A stretch of DNA of 64,000 nucleotides from Cupriavidus pauculus (GCF_022179805.1 NZ_BPUO01000016.1:62001-126000); one strand, 5' to 3'. Shown: positions 25,501 to 34,984, numbered from the stretch's first letter. Numbers and translations: made by a program. Notes: a model not told the origin generated them from the letters alone.

Positions 25501-26478
25501 ATGCGCATCGCGATTCCCGACGACTACCAGGACTGTGTACGGACCCTCGACTGCTTTGCGCGGCTAAACGGCCATGACGTGCGGATCTATCACGACAACG
25601 TGAAGGACATCGACGCACTGGCCGCCCGGCTGGCCGACGCCGAGGCCATCGTGCTGACGCGCGAACGCACGGGCATGACCCCGGCCTTGCTCGACCGCCT
25701 GCCGCGCCTGCGGCTGATCAGCCAGACCGGCAAGGCGGCGGGACACATCGATCTGCGCGCCTGCACCGAGCGCGGCATTGCGGTGGCCGAAGGCAGCGGC
25801 TCGGGCGCGGCCACGGCCGAACTGACATGGGCGCTGATGCTGGCCAGTCGCCGGCATCTGGTGGCCGAGGCCAACCGGCTGCGCGCGGGTCAGTGGCAGG
25901 GGTTTCTAGGCCAGCAACTGCGCGGGCAGCGGCTAGGTGTCTGGAGCTATGGCCGCATTGGCAAGCAGGTGGCCGGGTTTGGCAAGGCGTTTGGCATGCA
26001 GGTCTGGGTGTGGGGCCGCGAAGGCTCGACGGCCGATGCGCACCAGGACGGCTTCGAGGTGGCGCCGTCGCGCGAGGCATTCTTCGCGCAGAGCGATGTG
26101 GTCAGCCTCCATATCCGGCTCAATGCCGATACCGAAGGCATCGTGACAGCCGACGATCTGGCGCGCATGAAACCCACAGGGCTGATCGTCAATACGAGCC
26201 GCGCGGAACTGATCGCGCCCGGCGCACTGGTCGATGCGCTGCGGGCCGGGCGGCCAGGCTTTGCCGCCGTGGATGCCTATGAACGCGAGCCCGTGCTGTG
26301 TGCCGACGATCCGCTGCTGGCGCTCGACAACGCGTTGTGCACGCCCCATATCGGCTTTGTCGAAAAGGACAACTACGAAGCCTACTTTGGCGGCGCCTTC
26401 GACAACATCAACCGGTTCTTTGCTGGCGAACCCGTGACCTTGGCCAATCCGGAAGTCATGGTGCGATTGCGGGGCTGA
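25501..26478 (+). CDS. D-2-hydroxyacid dehydrogenase (phosphoglycerate dehydrogenase-like)
   Basis: A 325-residue dehydrogenase. Catalytic Arg (NTSRAELI), Glu (DAYEREPV) and His (CTPHIGFV) are retained. The nucleotide-binding loop reads WSYGRIGKQVAGFG, so the first Gly of the usual GxGRIG is Ser, a variation seen in some members of this clade. It is monocistronic and divergent from the molybdenum hydroxylase genes across a perfect inverted repeat, suggesting shared regulation. It may act on the hydroxy- or ketoacid product of that pathway. Confidence 0.86.
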   Translation: MRIAIPDDYQDCVRTLDCFARLNGHDVRIYHDNVKDIDALAARLADAEAIVLTRERTGMTPALLDRLPRLRLISQTGKAAGHIDLRACTERGIAVAEGSGSGAATAELTWALMLASRRHLVAEANRLRAGQWQGFLGQQLRGQRLGVWSYGRIGKQVAGFGKAFGMQVWVWGREGSTADAHQDGFEVAPSREAFFAQSDVVSLHIRLNADTEGIVTADDLARMKPTGLIVNTSRAELIAPGALVDALRAGRPGFAAVDAYEREPVLCADDPLLALDNALCTPHIGFVEKDNYEAYFGGAFDNINRFFAGEPVTLANPEVMVRLRG

Positions 26479-26586
26479 TCCCGGCAAGCTGCCGGGCATC
26501 GACGGAATATTCAGGGGACACTCCCTTGGGATGGTTCGTGCGCGATCCGCATGGACCGTCCCATTTTTTTGGGAGCCCGCCATCAG

Positions 26587-26952
26587 CTACTTCGCCTGCC
26601 GCCCCCGCAGCGCCTGGCTGGCGCCCGTATCCACCAACTTCTGCTTCCACGCGGAAAACACCGTATCCAGGCAGTTGGCGTTGTCGCAGGCATCACGCTG
26701 GCGGCGGAAGGTATCGATATCGGCCTGGCTGATCACGCCGGCCTTGAGCAGGCGCTGCTGGTCGGCGTAGATGCGCTGGTATCCAATCGAGAACAGCGCG
26801 CTTTCGCAAATGATCTGGCTGGCCCGCGTGGCGGGCGCCTCGCAGGCGATGTCGCTGGCGTGGGCGACGCACGCGAAAACGGCGCCGATGACGGCGATGG
26901 CGCCGCGAATCTGGGCGTGAAAGCAGGGGTGACGGTTTGGCATGACGCGCAT
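26587..26952 (-). CDS. Small exported protein, DUF1311/LprI-like
   Basis: A 121-residue protein with a signal-like N terminus (IRGAIAVIGAVFACVAHASD) and four Cys in the mature part (ACEAP, IICES, DACDNANC), resembling the DUF1311/LprI fold that includes lysozyme inhibitors. The Tyr/Asp-containing segment YQRIYADQQRLL fits that family. An internal ATG at 26943 is an alternative start. Convergent with the preceding dehydrogenase. Function in the envelope is inferred only. Confidence 0.6.
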   Translation of the reverse strand: MRVMPNRHPCFHAQIRGAIAVIGAVFACVAHASDIACEAPATRASQIICESALFSIGYQRIYADQQRLLKAGVISQADIDTFRRQRDACDNANCLDTVFSAWKQKLVDTGASQALRGRQAK

Positions 26953-27116
26953 TTTACGCCGGCAACCCCAACCCCTGATCCGTGCCTCTTAAGCAACAGA
27001 TTTGACGTATACGTGATGTAAGCTCAACGATCCAGTGCGTTACGGTTACAATCTACACGTTTACTTACAAAAACTAGTCTTGGCAGAACAGCGAGACATA
27101 GCAGGAGCGGGGAGTT

Positions 27117-27713
27117 ATGCGGGTTTTTGCATCTTTGCTGTTGACGACATTTTTTGGCCTGGCAGGATGCGCTCAGACGCCCGCCGACCAGCTGGCGCCG
27201 CGCTCGCAGACCGTACGGCTCTGCAATGGCAATGCCTGCACCGAGCAGGATCGCCGCGTATCGACGCTGCCGCCCGAAGTTACGACCGAAGCCGACCGCC
27301 GCATGCAGGCTCTGGCCAAGGTGGCCGAGAACAATCCCAACGCTGCCTATGACCTGGGCCTGCGCCTGCTGCGCGGCGACGGCGTGGAGCGCAACAGCTA
27401 CCAGGCGCTGGAATGGATGCGCAAGGCCGGCGACAACGGCCACGTACAAGCGCAACTGGCGCTGGGCCGGATCTACCTGATGGGCTTCGAGGAACTGGGC
27501 TCGGACCCGGCCGAAGCCGAAGCCTGGCTGACCCGTGCTGCCGCCAAGGGCAACAAGGAAGCCGCCGCCCTGATTCCGCAGGCCCAGGCCGCGAAGAAGG
27601 ACGAGCAGGCAGCGTACCGGGTGCGCGAAGCCTATCGCACGACCTGGGCCGGCTGGTACGGCGGCTACCCGTACTACTACGTATGGGGCGCCTCCGGCTG
27701 GTACCAGCGCTAG
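27117..27713 (+). CDS. Sel1-repeat lipoprotein
   Basis: A 198-residue predicted lipoprotein with lipobox LAGCAQ near residue 18. Two Sel1/TPR-like repeats are visible (AAYDLGLRLLRGDGVERNSY then AQLALGRIYLMGFEELG with AEAWLTRAAAKGNKEAA). The C terminus is rich in Tyr/Trp/Gly (WYGGYPYYYVWGASGWY). GGAGCGGGGAG before the ATG supports the start. It probably scaffolds an envelope complex. The next gene also encodes a lipoprotein on the same strand. Confidence 0.82.
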   Translation: MRVFASLLLTTFFGLAGCAQTPADQLAPRSQTVRLCNGNACTEQDRRVSTLPPEVTTEADRRMQALAKVAENNPNAAYDLGLRLLRGDGVERNSYQALEWMRKAGDNGHVQAQLALGRIYLMGFEELGSDPAEAEAWLTRAAAKGNKEAAALIPQAQAAKKDEQAAYRVREAYRTTWAGWYGGYPYYYVWGASGWYQR

Positions 27714-27728
27714 TTCGGCGCTAATTCT

Positions 27729-27754
27729 GCGCTGGTTCAACGCTGAACCGGCGC
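27729..27754. repeat. Hairpin between the two lipoprotein genes
   Basis: GCGCTGGTTCA pairs with TGAACCGGCGC (one G-T wobble) around ACGC. There is no T tract; it may be a weak terminator or an mRNA processing element between the Sel1 and CsgG-like genes. Confidence 0.4.
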
Positions 27755-27824
27755 TAGATCGGCGCCCCCCGAACTTCTTCTCTTCTGTAGTTTCCCTCTC
27801 TTCCGTCAACAGGAACGCGTTTTC

Positions 27825-28652
27825 ATGCCCAAGATGACTTCTTTGCGCGCGGCTGCAATGGCCGCCACCCTGGTTCTGGCTGGTTGTGCCAACCCCGCGG
27901 GCGGCCTGATCAGCACCGGCACGGCACCTACGGCCGCCACCGGCGCCGCTGGCGGCGCCACCAGCGTCAATGCCAACCAATCGCTCGAGCGCTGCGACAA
28001 GCCGCTGGGCACGCTGGCCGTGGACGATGGCCGTGGCAAGGAATGGTATGCAAGCTTTGGCGCAGCCACCAAGATCACGACCATCGAGCCGCTGATCCGC
28101 CTGGCGGTGCAGCAGTCGAACTGCTTCGTGATCACGTCGGTGGGCAACAACCGCACGGAAAGCAAGCTGTCGAACATCACCGACAAGCAGCGCAATTCCG
28201 GTGAGTTCCGCGCAGGGTCGAAGCAGCAGAAGGGCCAGCGCGTGGCAGCCGACTACTACATGGAGCCGGCGATCATCATCGACAACGACTCCACGGGCCA
28301 ACTGGCCGCTGGCGTCGGCAGCATGTTCGGCAGCGTTGGCGCGCTGGTGGGCGGTGCCATGCAGAGCAAGGCTTCGGTCGTGACGCTGACGATGTTCGAC
28401 ATCCGCTCGGGCGTGCAACTGTCGATCTCCGAAGGCAATGCCACGGCCACCAACTTCGGTGCGGCCCTGGGCGCCTTTGGCGGCGGTGCGGCTGGCGGCC
28501 TGGGCGGCTTCTCGCGTACGCCGGAAGGCAAGGCCACCGTGGCCGCCTTCATGGACGCCTACAACAACATGGTGGTCTCGCTGCGCAACTACAAGGCGCA
28601 GGAAGTCAAGGGCGGCCTGGGTCGCGGCGGCCAGCTGAAGGTCGGTTCGTAA
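27825..28652 (+). CDS. Lipoprotein, CsgG/HfaB-like
   Basis: A 275-residue lipoprotein with lipobox VLAGCAN near residue 20. The middle part (IEPLIRLAVQQSNCFVIT to GQRVAADYYMEPAIII) resembles the CsgG/HfaB family of outer-membrane assembly lipoproteins. Two Gly/Ala-rich hydrophobic stretches (GVGSMFGSVGALVGGAM and FGAALGAFGGGAAGGLGGF) are unusual and could be membrane-active. It follows the Sel1 lipoprotein gene at 112 bp. A specific secretion role is not shown. Confidence 0.62.
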   Translation: MPKMTSLRAAAMAATLVLAGCANPAGGLISTGTAPTAATGAAGGATSVNANQSLERCDKPLGTLAVDDGRGKEWYASFGAATKITTIEPLIRLAVQQSNCFVITSVGNNRTESKLSNITDKQRNSGEFRAGSKQQKGQRVAADYYMEPAIIIDNDSTGQLAAGVGSMFGSVGALVGGAMQSKASVVTLTMFDIRSGVQLSISEGNATATNFGAALGAFGGGAAGGLGGFSRTPEGKATVAAFMDAYNNMVVSLRNYKAQEVKGGLGRGGQLKVGS

Positions 28653-28706
28653 GCAGGCGCCGCCTGCTGTCCGGACGGCTGCCGCAAGCAGCCAGCCGGG
28701 CAGCGG

Positions 28707-29786
28707 CTAGTCGCCTCGCGTGCCGCCGATCCGCCGCGCGAGCCAGGGGCCAACCAGCACGACGGAAAACAGTCGAAGCGTCTGGGTGGCCACCACGAAG
28801 TTCATGTCGGCGTTGGTGCCCAGTGCGATGGCGACCACCGATTCCACGCCGCCTGGCGACGTCGCCAGGTAGGCAGTCAGAAAGCTGACCCGGCTGATGG
28901 CCGAGACCAGCCACGCCGAGGCGGCACACAGCGCCATCATTGCCACGATGGCGGCCAGCATGGTTGGCAATGACGCCACCAGCGGCCGCAAGAGGTCGCG
29001 CCGGAACTGCAGCCCGATCGTCCATCCCAGAATCGCGAAACAGCAGGCCAGCAGCGCGGGTGGCACCACCAGGGGCACCGCCGGGACAGCCGTCACCCAT
29101 GCCGCACCGAGGGCCATCGGCACCAGGAACGCTCCGGCAAGAATCCGGAAACGCCTGCCGATCCAGCAGCCCAGCAAGGCGATGGCGATGGCCGCAAGCA
29201 TTCCCCACTGACCAGACTGAGCGGATTGCCCCAAGGGCCGAACGACCGCCGCGATTCCAGCGCCGGCCGGGTTTGCCGCCACCTGCGCATCGACGATCGC
29301 ATGGGCCACCAGGGGGCCGGTCACCACCACCAGCACGACGCGCAGGTACTGCATCAGCGATACCAGAATGCCGTCGCCGCCGTTTTCCTTCGCAATCGCG
29401 CCCATGATCGATGCCGCGCCGGGCAGGCTGCCCCAGGCGCCCGTGGTACCGGGCAGCGGGGCGTAGCGCACCAGCAGCCAGCCCACCACGGCGGCGCTGG
29501 CAATCGTCGATGCAACGCCCAGCAGCACCAGCCCGTCCGAAGCCGCTTCCAGCAACTCCGCAAGGTGGAGCGTGCCGGCGATGGCCGTGCCCATCATTGC
29601 TTGCGCGACTGCCGTCAGCGCCGGACGGATGCGCAGACGCACATCCAGGAATCCGGCCGCCATGGCGCAGGCCATCGCCGCCACCAGCACGCTGGCGGAG
29701 GCGATCACGGGTTGCAGCAGATAGCTCAACCCGATCGTACAGAGCAGCAAAGAGGTCCAGTGCAGGGCGCGGCTTGCTATTGCCAT
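28707..29786 (-). CDS. AbrB-family membrane protein (putative transporter)
   Basis: A 359-residue protein with about ten membrane helices and the two-fold repeat of the AbrB/ammonia monooxygenase-like family; GSLPGAASIMGAIAKENGGDG and YLATSPGGVESVVAIALGTNAD are the conserved pair of half-repeat signatures. The ATG at 29786 is used; a GTG at 29804 is also possible. Often found beside tricarboxylate-type receptors; here it lies 72 bp downstream of a Bug gene on the same strand, so it may belong to that operon. Transport role is inferred. Confidence 0.82.
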   Translation of the reverse strand: MAIASRALHWTSLLLCTIGLSYLLQPVIASASVLVAAMACAMAAGFLDVRLRIRPALTAVAQAMMGTAIAGTLHLAELLEAASDGLVLLGVASTIASAAVVGWLLVRYAPLPGTTGAWGSLPGAASIMGAIAKENGGDGILVSLMQYLRVVLVVVTGPLVAHAIVDAQVAANPAGAGIAAVVRPLGQSAQSGQWGMLAAIAIALLGCWIGRRFRILAGAFLVPMALGAAWVTAVPAVPLVVPPALLACCFAILGWTIGLQFRRDLLRPLVASLPTMLAAIVAMMALCAASAWLVSAISRVSFLTAYLATSPGGVESVVAIALGTNADMNFVVATQTLRLFSVVLVGPWLARRIGGTRGD

Positions 29787-29858
29787 GGTTGTTTGGCGTG
29801 ACACGGAAGGTGGCTCAGCCGCCGGATTCTATCCCGTGATCGCGCAGGCGCGGGCGAG

Positions 29859-30824
29859 TCAGTCCAGCTTGATGCCGACCGTCTTGACGACCTTTTCCCA
29901 CTTCTGGGCGTCGCGGTTCACCAGTTGCGTGAACTCGACCGGACCCAGCGCGCTCGGCTCCATGCCCTGCTTGGCAATCGTCTCGCGGATCGACGGTTGC
30001 GCAATCACGGCCGCGATTTCCTGGGCCAGGCGGTTGACCGTCGGCATCGGCGTGCCGCCCGTCGTGAACACGCCGTACCACGACACCACCTCATAGCCGG
30101 GCACGCCGGATTCGGCAATGGTCGGTACGTTCGGCATGGTTTCCACGCGCTTGGTGCTGGTCACGGCCAGGATGCGCACCTTGCCCGAATCGACGCCGGC
30201 CTTGGCCGACGGCAGGCTGGCAAACGTCATCTGTGCCTGGCCAGCCATGACGTCCTGCATTGCCGGCGCATCGCCGCGATACGGGATATGCGTGATCGAA
30301 ACCCCGGCCATGCTCTTGAACAACTCGGCCGACAGGTGCGAGATCGTGCCGTTGCCCGGCGACGTGACATTAAGCTTGCCCGGATGGGCTTTGGCATAGG
30401 TCAGCAGTTCCTGCACGTTCTTGACGGGCAGGTCGTTGTTCACCACCAGCGCGTTGGCGGACTTTGCCACCAGCGACACCGGCTGCACGCCCTTCACGGG
30501 GTCGTAGGGCAGCTTGCTGTAGATGGACGGCGCAATGGCCTGTCCGCCGACCGAACCCAGCAGCATCACCGAACCATCGGGCTTGGCGCGTGCCATCTCG
30601 GCGGTGGCCAGCGTGCTGCCGCCGCCCGGCTTGTTTTCCACCACGAGCGTGGTCTTGGTGTTCAGCTGGAGCTGGGTGGACACCGTGCGGGCGATGACAT
30701 CGTTGCCGCCGCCCGGTGCAAAGCCGACCAGCATGCGCAAGGGGCCCGGCGGCAATTCCTGGGCGATGCCATGGCCGGCGGCCAGGGCGAGCGCGAGAGC
30801 GGGGACGATCTTGGAAAACGCCAT
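29859..30824 (-). CDS. Bug/TctC-type periplasmic receptor of the opine-oxidase-like operon
   Basis: A 321-residue receptor with signal peptide MAFSKIVPALALALAAGHG. Segments LVGFAPGGGNDVIARTVS, VVENKPGGGSTLATAEMAR and HIPYRGDAPAMQDVMAGQ are typical. It follows the flavoprotein heterotrimer genes on the same strand after 121 bp and presumably binds the substrate of that enzyme, or its product, in the periplasm. No TctA/TctB partner is present; the AbrB-type membrane protein is the nearest candidate. Confidence 0.92.
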   Translation of the reverse strand: MAFSKIVPALALALAAGHGIAQELPPGPLRMLVGFAPGGGNDVIARTVSTQLQLNTKTTLVVENKPGGGSTLATAEMARAKPDGSVMLLGSVGGQAIAPSIYSKLPYDPVKGVQPVSLVAKSANALVVNNDLPVKNVQELLTYAKAHPGKLNVTSPGNGTISHLSAELFKSMAGVSITHIPYRGDAPAMQDVMAGQAQMTFASLPSAKAGVDSGKVRILAVTSTKRVETMPNVPTIAESGVPGYEVVSWYGVFTTGGTPMPTVNRLAQEIAAVIAQPSIRETIAKQGMEPSALGPVEFTQLVNRDAQKWEKVVKTVGIKLD

Positions 30825-30945
30825 GATTGATTCTCGAAAAGGTAATGAAGGAGTGCTCTCAGGATGTCTGTCGCTGTGCTGGTCCAACTGGCGGAACGCG
30901 GCATGCGCCGGTTCTCGCTCGTTTTTTATCTGTGCGTGCCACGGG

Positions 30946-32418
30946 CTATTTCTTGAACCGCACCACGGCGTCGTGCGATTGCTGGGTCTGCGGCAGCGTG
31001 GCGATTTCGCCAAGCGTCACCGGCTTGGTGGGAAACCGCAGCCGGTAGTAGCCCACGTCGCGTGGATGGCGCTGCTGTTCGTCGGCAATCAGTTCGGTCA
31101 CCGTCAGCCCGCAGAAGCGGCCCTGGCACGGACCCATGCCGCAGCGCAGAAACGCCTTCAACTGGTTCGGGCCCTGGCAGCCGATGCGCGCGGCGTGGCG
31201 CACCTGTTCGGCGGTGGCTTCCTCGCAGCGGCACACAATGGTGTCGCCCACCGGGCGGCGAAACTGCGCCTGCGGGCGGTACAGCACCTCGAAGAACTCG
31301 CGGCCGCACGTGGCGCGTGCCAGTGCCGCCTGATGCGGCGACGCCTTGCCGTTGCGCGTGGGCGTGTCGATACGGCCCAGCGCGGCGGCGGCATGCACAG
31401 CCGCAATGCGGCCCCGGTGTTCGGCCGCCACGGCACCCGCGATGCCCGCGCCGTCGCCGGCAATGCTCACGTGCGGCACCGACGTGGCGCCCCACGCATC
31501 GACCATCGGCTCCCAGCAGTCCTGGCGTTCGTTCCAGGCATGCTCGACGCCGACCGCGCGCGACAGGTTGGTGTTGGGCACCACGCCCTGGTGCAGCAGA
31601 AGCTGGTCGATCGCGATGGTGCGCTGCTGGCCTGCAGTTTCGTAACGCAGTTCGGCAACCTGGCCGTTGGTGCCCGCGATGGCTTCAAGCGCGCTCACGC
31701 CGCTGATGATGGGCACGGCCTTGCGCACCGCGCGCAGCAGCTTCAGGCCCTTGCCCAGGTAGGGCGACCGCAGGAAGCTCCACGCATGTGGCAGCGCCTG
31801 GCGCCATTGCCCCGGTGCGGTGGTTTCCAGGATCGCTTCGAGCTTCACGCCGGCGTTCAGGTACTGCCACGCCAGCAAGTAGAGCAGCGGGCCGCCGCCA
31901 GCCAGCACGGTCCGGCCCTCGGGCACCACGCCCGACGTCTTCAGCAGGATCTGCGCGGCGCCGGCCGTCATCACGCCCGGCAAGGTCCAGCCCGGAATCG
32001 GGAACGGCCGTTCCTGCGCGCCAGTGGCCAGGATGATGTGGCGGCAGTGCAGCAGTGCGGCCTGCGGGTCCTGGCCGGGATGGGCCACCGAGTAGGCTAC
32101 CTCGTAGCCGCCGTCCGAGCCGCCGGCTTCCGCGTCGCGCGCATTGATCGACCACACGGTTGCCGCCGACAGATGACGTGCGCCGCTTTGGGCGAACGGT
32201 TCCAGCAGGCTCATGCCGTGCCAGTAGTCCTGGCCCAGGATCGCGCGATTGCGCACGGGCGTGCTGCCGATCGCGCGGTAGATCTGTCCGCCCGGGGCCG
32301 GTTGTTCGTCGATCAGCACCGTCGATACGCCAAGGCCGGCGGCCTCGGTGGCCGCGGCCAGGCCGGCGGGACCCGCGCCGATCACGAGCAGGTCGCAGGT
32401 TGCGATATCGGGGTTCAT
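30946..32418 (-). CDS. FAD/NAD-binding alpha subunit, opine oxidase / D-hydroxyproline dehydrogenase type
   Basis: A 490-residue flavoprotein. The N-terminal Rossmann motif is VIGAGPAGLAAATEA, followed by QPAPGGQIYR, ATGAQERPFPIPGW and AGGGPLLYLLAWQYLNAG. A BFD-like 2Fe-2S module closes it (CRCEEAT, then CGMGPCQGRFC). It matches the alpha subunit of HcnB/OoxA/D-hydroxyproline dehydrogenase-type enzymes. ATG at 32418 overlaps the stop of the 2Fe-2S gene (ATGA), so expression is coupled. The amine or imino-acid substrate is unknown. Confidence 0.88.
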   Translation of the reverse strand: MNPDIATCDLLVIGAGPAGLAAATEAAGLGVSTVLIDEQPAPGGQIYRAIGSTPVRNRAILGQDYWHGMSLLEPFAQSGARHLSAATVWSINARDAEAGGSDGGYEVAYSVAHPGQDPQAALLHCRHIILATGAQERPFPIPGWTLPGVMTAGAAQILLKTSGVVPEGRTVLAGGGPLLYLLAWQYLNAGVKLEAILETTAPGQWRQALPHAWSFLRSPYLGKGLKLLRAVRKAVPIISGVSALEAIAGTNGQVAELRYETAGQQRTIAIDQLLLHQGVVPNTNLSRAVGVEHAWNERQDCWEPMVDAWGATSVPHVSIAGDGAGIAGAVAAEHRGRIAAVHAAAALGRIDTPTRNGKASPHQAALARATCGREFFEVLYRPQAQFRRPVGDTIVCRCEEATAEQVRHAARIGCQGPNQLKAFLRCGMGPCQGRFCGLTVTELIADEQQRHPRDVGYYRLRFPTKPVTLGEIATLPQTQQSHDAVVRFKK

Positions 32419-32723
32419 GCCGTTACCTCGCGTGCGCCAAGCTGGCGCTCCACGCGCATGCCGTCGTGCACGCGCGCCATGCATGCCTGCTGGTTCGGGC
32501 GGCCGTCGATGCTGACCAGGCAGTCGTAGCAGACGCCCATCATGCAATACGGCCCGCGCGCGGCGCCGGAGACGGCAGTGTCGCGGCATGCCACCACACC
32601 GGCCGCGAACAGCACCGCGGCCACGCTGTCGCCCTCGCGGCATTCCAACGTCGCGCCATCCACGGTGACCCGTACCTTGCGTTCGGTCGATTGCATGACC
32701 GCCGCGTCAATTCTTCTGAACAT
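32415..32723 (-). CDS. 2Fe-2S gamma subunit, opine oxidase / D-hydroxyproline dehydrogenase type
   Basis: A 102-residue ferredoxin-like subunit (HcnA type). The cluster ligands are in VVACRDTAVSGAARGPYCMMGVCYDCLVS and a downstream Cys in QACMARV. It links the FAD-containing alpha and beta subunits. GGAG precedes ATG 32723; the gene overlaps the end of the beta-subunit gene by 17 bases and the start of the alpha gene by 4, a tightly coupled arrangement. Confidence 0.88.
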   Translation of the reverse strand: MFRRIDAAVMQSTERKVRVTVDGATLECREGDSVAAVLFAAGVVACRDTAVSGAARGPYCMMGVCYDCLVSIDGRPNQQACMARVHDGMRVERQLGAREVTA

Positions 32724-33846
32724 GGAATCTCCGGGTCGAAAAGGTGTCCAGCTCGGGCGCGAGCGCGCCGGCGGCAATCATGGGGGCCAGGTTCATCGCG
32801 TGCGTGGCGGCCAGCGTCACGCCGCTATGGCAGGTGACAATGAACGCGCCGAGGTGCGTCGCCGATTGTTCGTAGACCGGGAAACCGTCCTTGGCCCGTA
32901 CCCGAAGCGCGGACCACGCGCGCACCGCGCGCACGTCACGCAACGCGGGCAGCGTACGCACCGCACGGTCGGCCAGAGTCGCCAGCACGGGCAGCGTGGT
33001 GACCTGGTCGTTGTAGCCGGCGTCTTCCTGGGAATCGCCGACCAGCCAGCTCCCTTCGTCGTTCTGGCGCAGCGTCACCATCGGCGTGTCCAGCAGTCGG
33101 CGCGTGCGTTCGAGCACCAGGATCTGGCCGCGCTGCGGCGCCATCGGCAGGTCGATGCCGACCATCGCGCCCAGGTCACCGTTGCGCAGCCCGCCGGCCA
33201 GCACGACCTTGCGTGCGCGCACCTGGCCGTTGGGCGTGCTCAGCACGAACTCGCCGTTCGAGTGCTGGACGATATCGGTCACGCCATGGTGGGGCAGGTA
33301 CTCGACGCCGCTGGTGCTGAACGCGGTATGGAATGCGCGCAGCAGCTTGAGCGGATTGACGATGCCGTCATGCGGAGTCCAAATCGCGCCGGTCACGTCG
33401 GGGCCCAGGCCGGGCACCAGCGATGCTGCCTGATGGTGATCGAGCAGCTTCCATTCGTAGGGCTCGACGCCCGGCTGCGACATGAGCGTATTGACCCACG
33501 CCAGCCGCGCCTCCACCTCGTAGTCGCCCATCAGCGGAGTGAGGCCGCCTTTCTGTTCCAGCGCCACGTCGATGCCGGTCTCGCGCATCAGGTCGGCCGC
33601 CAGCCGGGGCCACAGCCGCGTGGAGTTCAGCGTCCACTGACTGTACGCGCCCATGCCGTAGCCCTTGCTCTGCAGCCAGACCAGGCCGAAGTTACCGCGC
33701 GACGCACGCAGCGCGATGTCGCCCTCGTCCAGCACGGCAATCGACCCGGCGCGCTCGCGCAGGCCATAGGCCACGGCGGAACCGACCAGGCCACCGCCCA
33801 CGACGGCCACATCGAATACCGGGAATCGGGATGTGGAGGCCACCAT
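32707..33846 (-). CDS. FAD-dependent D-amino acid oxidase-like beta subunit
   Basis: A 379-residue DAO-family flavoprotein (HcnC/OoxB type). It opens with VVGGGLVGSAVAYGLRERAG and VLDEGDIALRASRGNFGLVW and ends with TCHSGVTLAATHAMNLAPMI. It would carry the substrate-oxidising site of the trimer, acting on a secondary amine such as an opine, D-proline or hydroxyproline derivative. GGAGG lies upstream of ATG 33846. First gene of the operon, directly downstream of the LysR gene and a canonical LTTR box. Confidence 0.88.
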   Translation of the reverse strand: MVASTSRFPVFDVAVVGGGLVGSAVAYGLRERAGSIAVLDEGDIALRASRGNFGLVWLQSKGYGMGAYSQWTLNSTRLWPRLAADLMRETGIDVALEQKGGLTPLMGDYEVEARLAWVNTLMSQPGVEPYEWKLLDHHQAASLVPGLGPDVTGAIWTPHDGIVNPLKLLRAFHTAFSTSGVEYLPHHGVTDIVQHSNGEFVLSTPNGQVRARKVVLAGGLRNGDLGAMVGIDLPMAPQRGQILVLERTRRLLDTPMVTLRQNDEGSWLVGDSQEDAGYNDQVTTLPVLATLADRAVRTLPALRDVRAVRAWSALRVRAKDGFPVYEQSATHLGAFIVTCHSGVTLAATHAMNLAPMIAAGALAPELDTFSTRRFHVQKN

Positions 33847-34009
33847 CAACGGTGCCTCCGGCAGGGAATGTGCGGGCCTTGGGCCCTGCTGGAAATCATG
33901 TGGGGTACTCGCAAGAATCGTGACATCACGCGGCCTGCGGGCCGGTGTGTCGGTGCGAACGAGTATGCGGAGCGCGCACCCCAGGCGCAAATACGAGTCT
34001 GTCAGGCGC

Positions 34010-34028
34010 CCATACGGAAACCGTATGG
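34010..34028. promoter_or_regulatory. Canonical LysR-type box ATAC-N7-GTAT
   Basis: CCATACGGAAACCGTATGG is a perfect 8-bp inverted repeat around AAA and contains ATAC-N7-GTAT, the classic T-N11-A LTTR site. It lies 164 bases upstream of the beta-subunit start and just after the stop of the lysR gene, so it is the likely activation site for the operon. Confidence 0.75.
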
Positions 34029-34035
34029 GGTGGTC

Positions 34036-34938
34036 TTACAGGGTGCCGGGCAGGGATACCGTTTCGGCGGCAATGCACTCGGTCATGCGCTCGATGAAGC
34101 GGTCCACAAGCACGTTGGCAGGCCGGTTGCGGGCCAGCAGCAGGTAACTGACAAATGGAATACGCGGCCGGAACGGGCGGACCACCACCTCGGCGGTGTG
34201 CAGGCGCGCCACCAGCGGATTGACGATGCCCACGCCCAGGCCCAGTCCGACCATCTTGCAGATGGTGGCGCCGTAGGGGGTCTCGAAGTGCATCACGCGC
34301 CGGTCGTCGCTGGCGAATGCCGCATCCACGGCCGCGCGCAGGCCGTCGCCGTGGCTCATCGAGATAAAGGACTCGCCCGCCAGGTCGGCCGGCGTGATGA
34401 CATCGAGCGCGGTCAGGCGGTGACCGGGTGGCAGTACGCAGCAGCCGGACAGCTCGGCAATCGGCTGGGCCTCGGTAACGGCGGCCGGCGGCAGGAACGA
34501 GACGAGCCCGAGATCGGCATAGCGGCTGCCCACGCTGTCGGCCACCAGTTGCGTGCTGCCGGTTTCCATGGCGACGTTGACGTCGGGATGGTCGGCATGG
34601 AACCGCTGCAGCACCAACGGCAGCACCGTCATCGCCAGCGATGGCACCGAGGCGATGCGCAGCCGGCCCTTGCCAAATTGACGGATATTGCGCGCGGCAT
34701 CCTTCAGGGCGTCGAGCCCGACGAACGCGCGGTCGACTTCACGCAGAAAGGCCAGGCCTTCCTCGGTGGGCACCAGACGGCCCGCGTTGCGAGTGAACAG
34801 CGTCAGGCCCGTGGAGTACTCAAGCTGGGCGATCAGCCGGCTTACGTTTGGCTGCGATGTATATAGCTCGGAGGCCGCGGCGGTCATCGAGCCCGAACGC
34901 ATCACGGCCTGGAATGCGCTGATTTCCTTGAATTTCAT
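34036..34938 (-). CDS. LysR-family regulator (OccR-like)
   Basis: A 300-residue LysR-type regulator. HTH: ISAFQAVMRSGSMTAAASEL and TSQPNVSRLIAQLEYSTGL. Its wording resembles opine-catabolism regulators of the OccR/NocR group, which agrees with the opine-oxidase-like operon transcribed in the same direction downstream. Two direct copies of CCGTATGG occur in its own upstream region and one inverted pair lies before the operon, suggesting auto- and operon regulation by the same protein. Confidence 0.9.
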   Translation of the reverse strand: MKFKEISAFQAVMRSGSMTAAASELYTSQPNVSRLIAQLEYSTGLTLFTRNAGRLVPTEEGLAFLREVDRAFVGLDALKDAARNIRQFGKGRLRIASVPSLAMTVLPLVLQRFHADHPDVNVAMETGSTQLVADSVGSRYADLGLVSFLPPAAVTEAQPIAELSGCCVLPPGHRLTALDVITPADLAGESFISMSHGDGLRAAVDAAFASDDRRVMHFETPYGATICKMVGLGLGVGIVNPLVARLHTAEVVVRPFRPRIPFVSYLLLARNRPANVLVDRFIERMTECIAAETVSLPGTL

Positions 34939-34984
34939 GCCTGGGTCCTGGCGCCTGGAACGAATTTGCGATGGTATAGCAAAT

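Noticed and set aside
30523-32529. 668-codon plus-strand open frame
   Set aside because: Antisense to the Bug and flavoprotein genes; low-information composition.
32542-34866. 774-codon plus-strand open frame
   Set aside because: Antisense to the DAO-like and LysR genes, which have complete family motifs.
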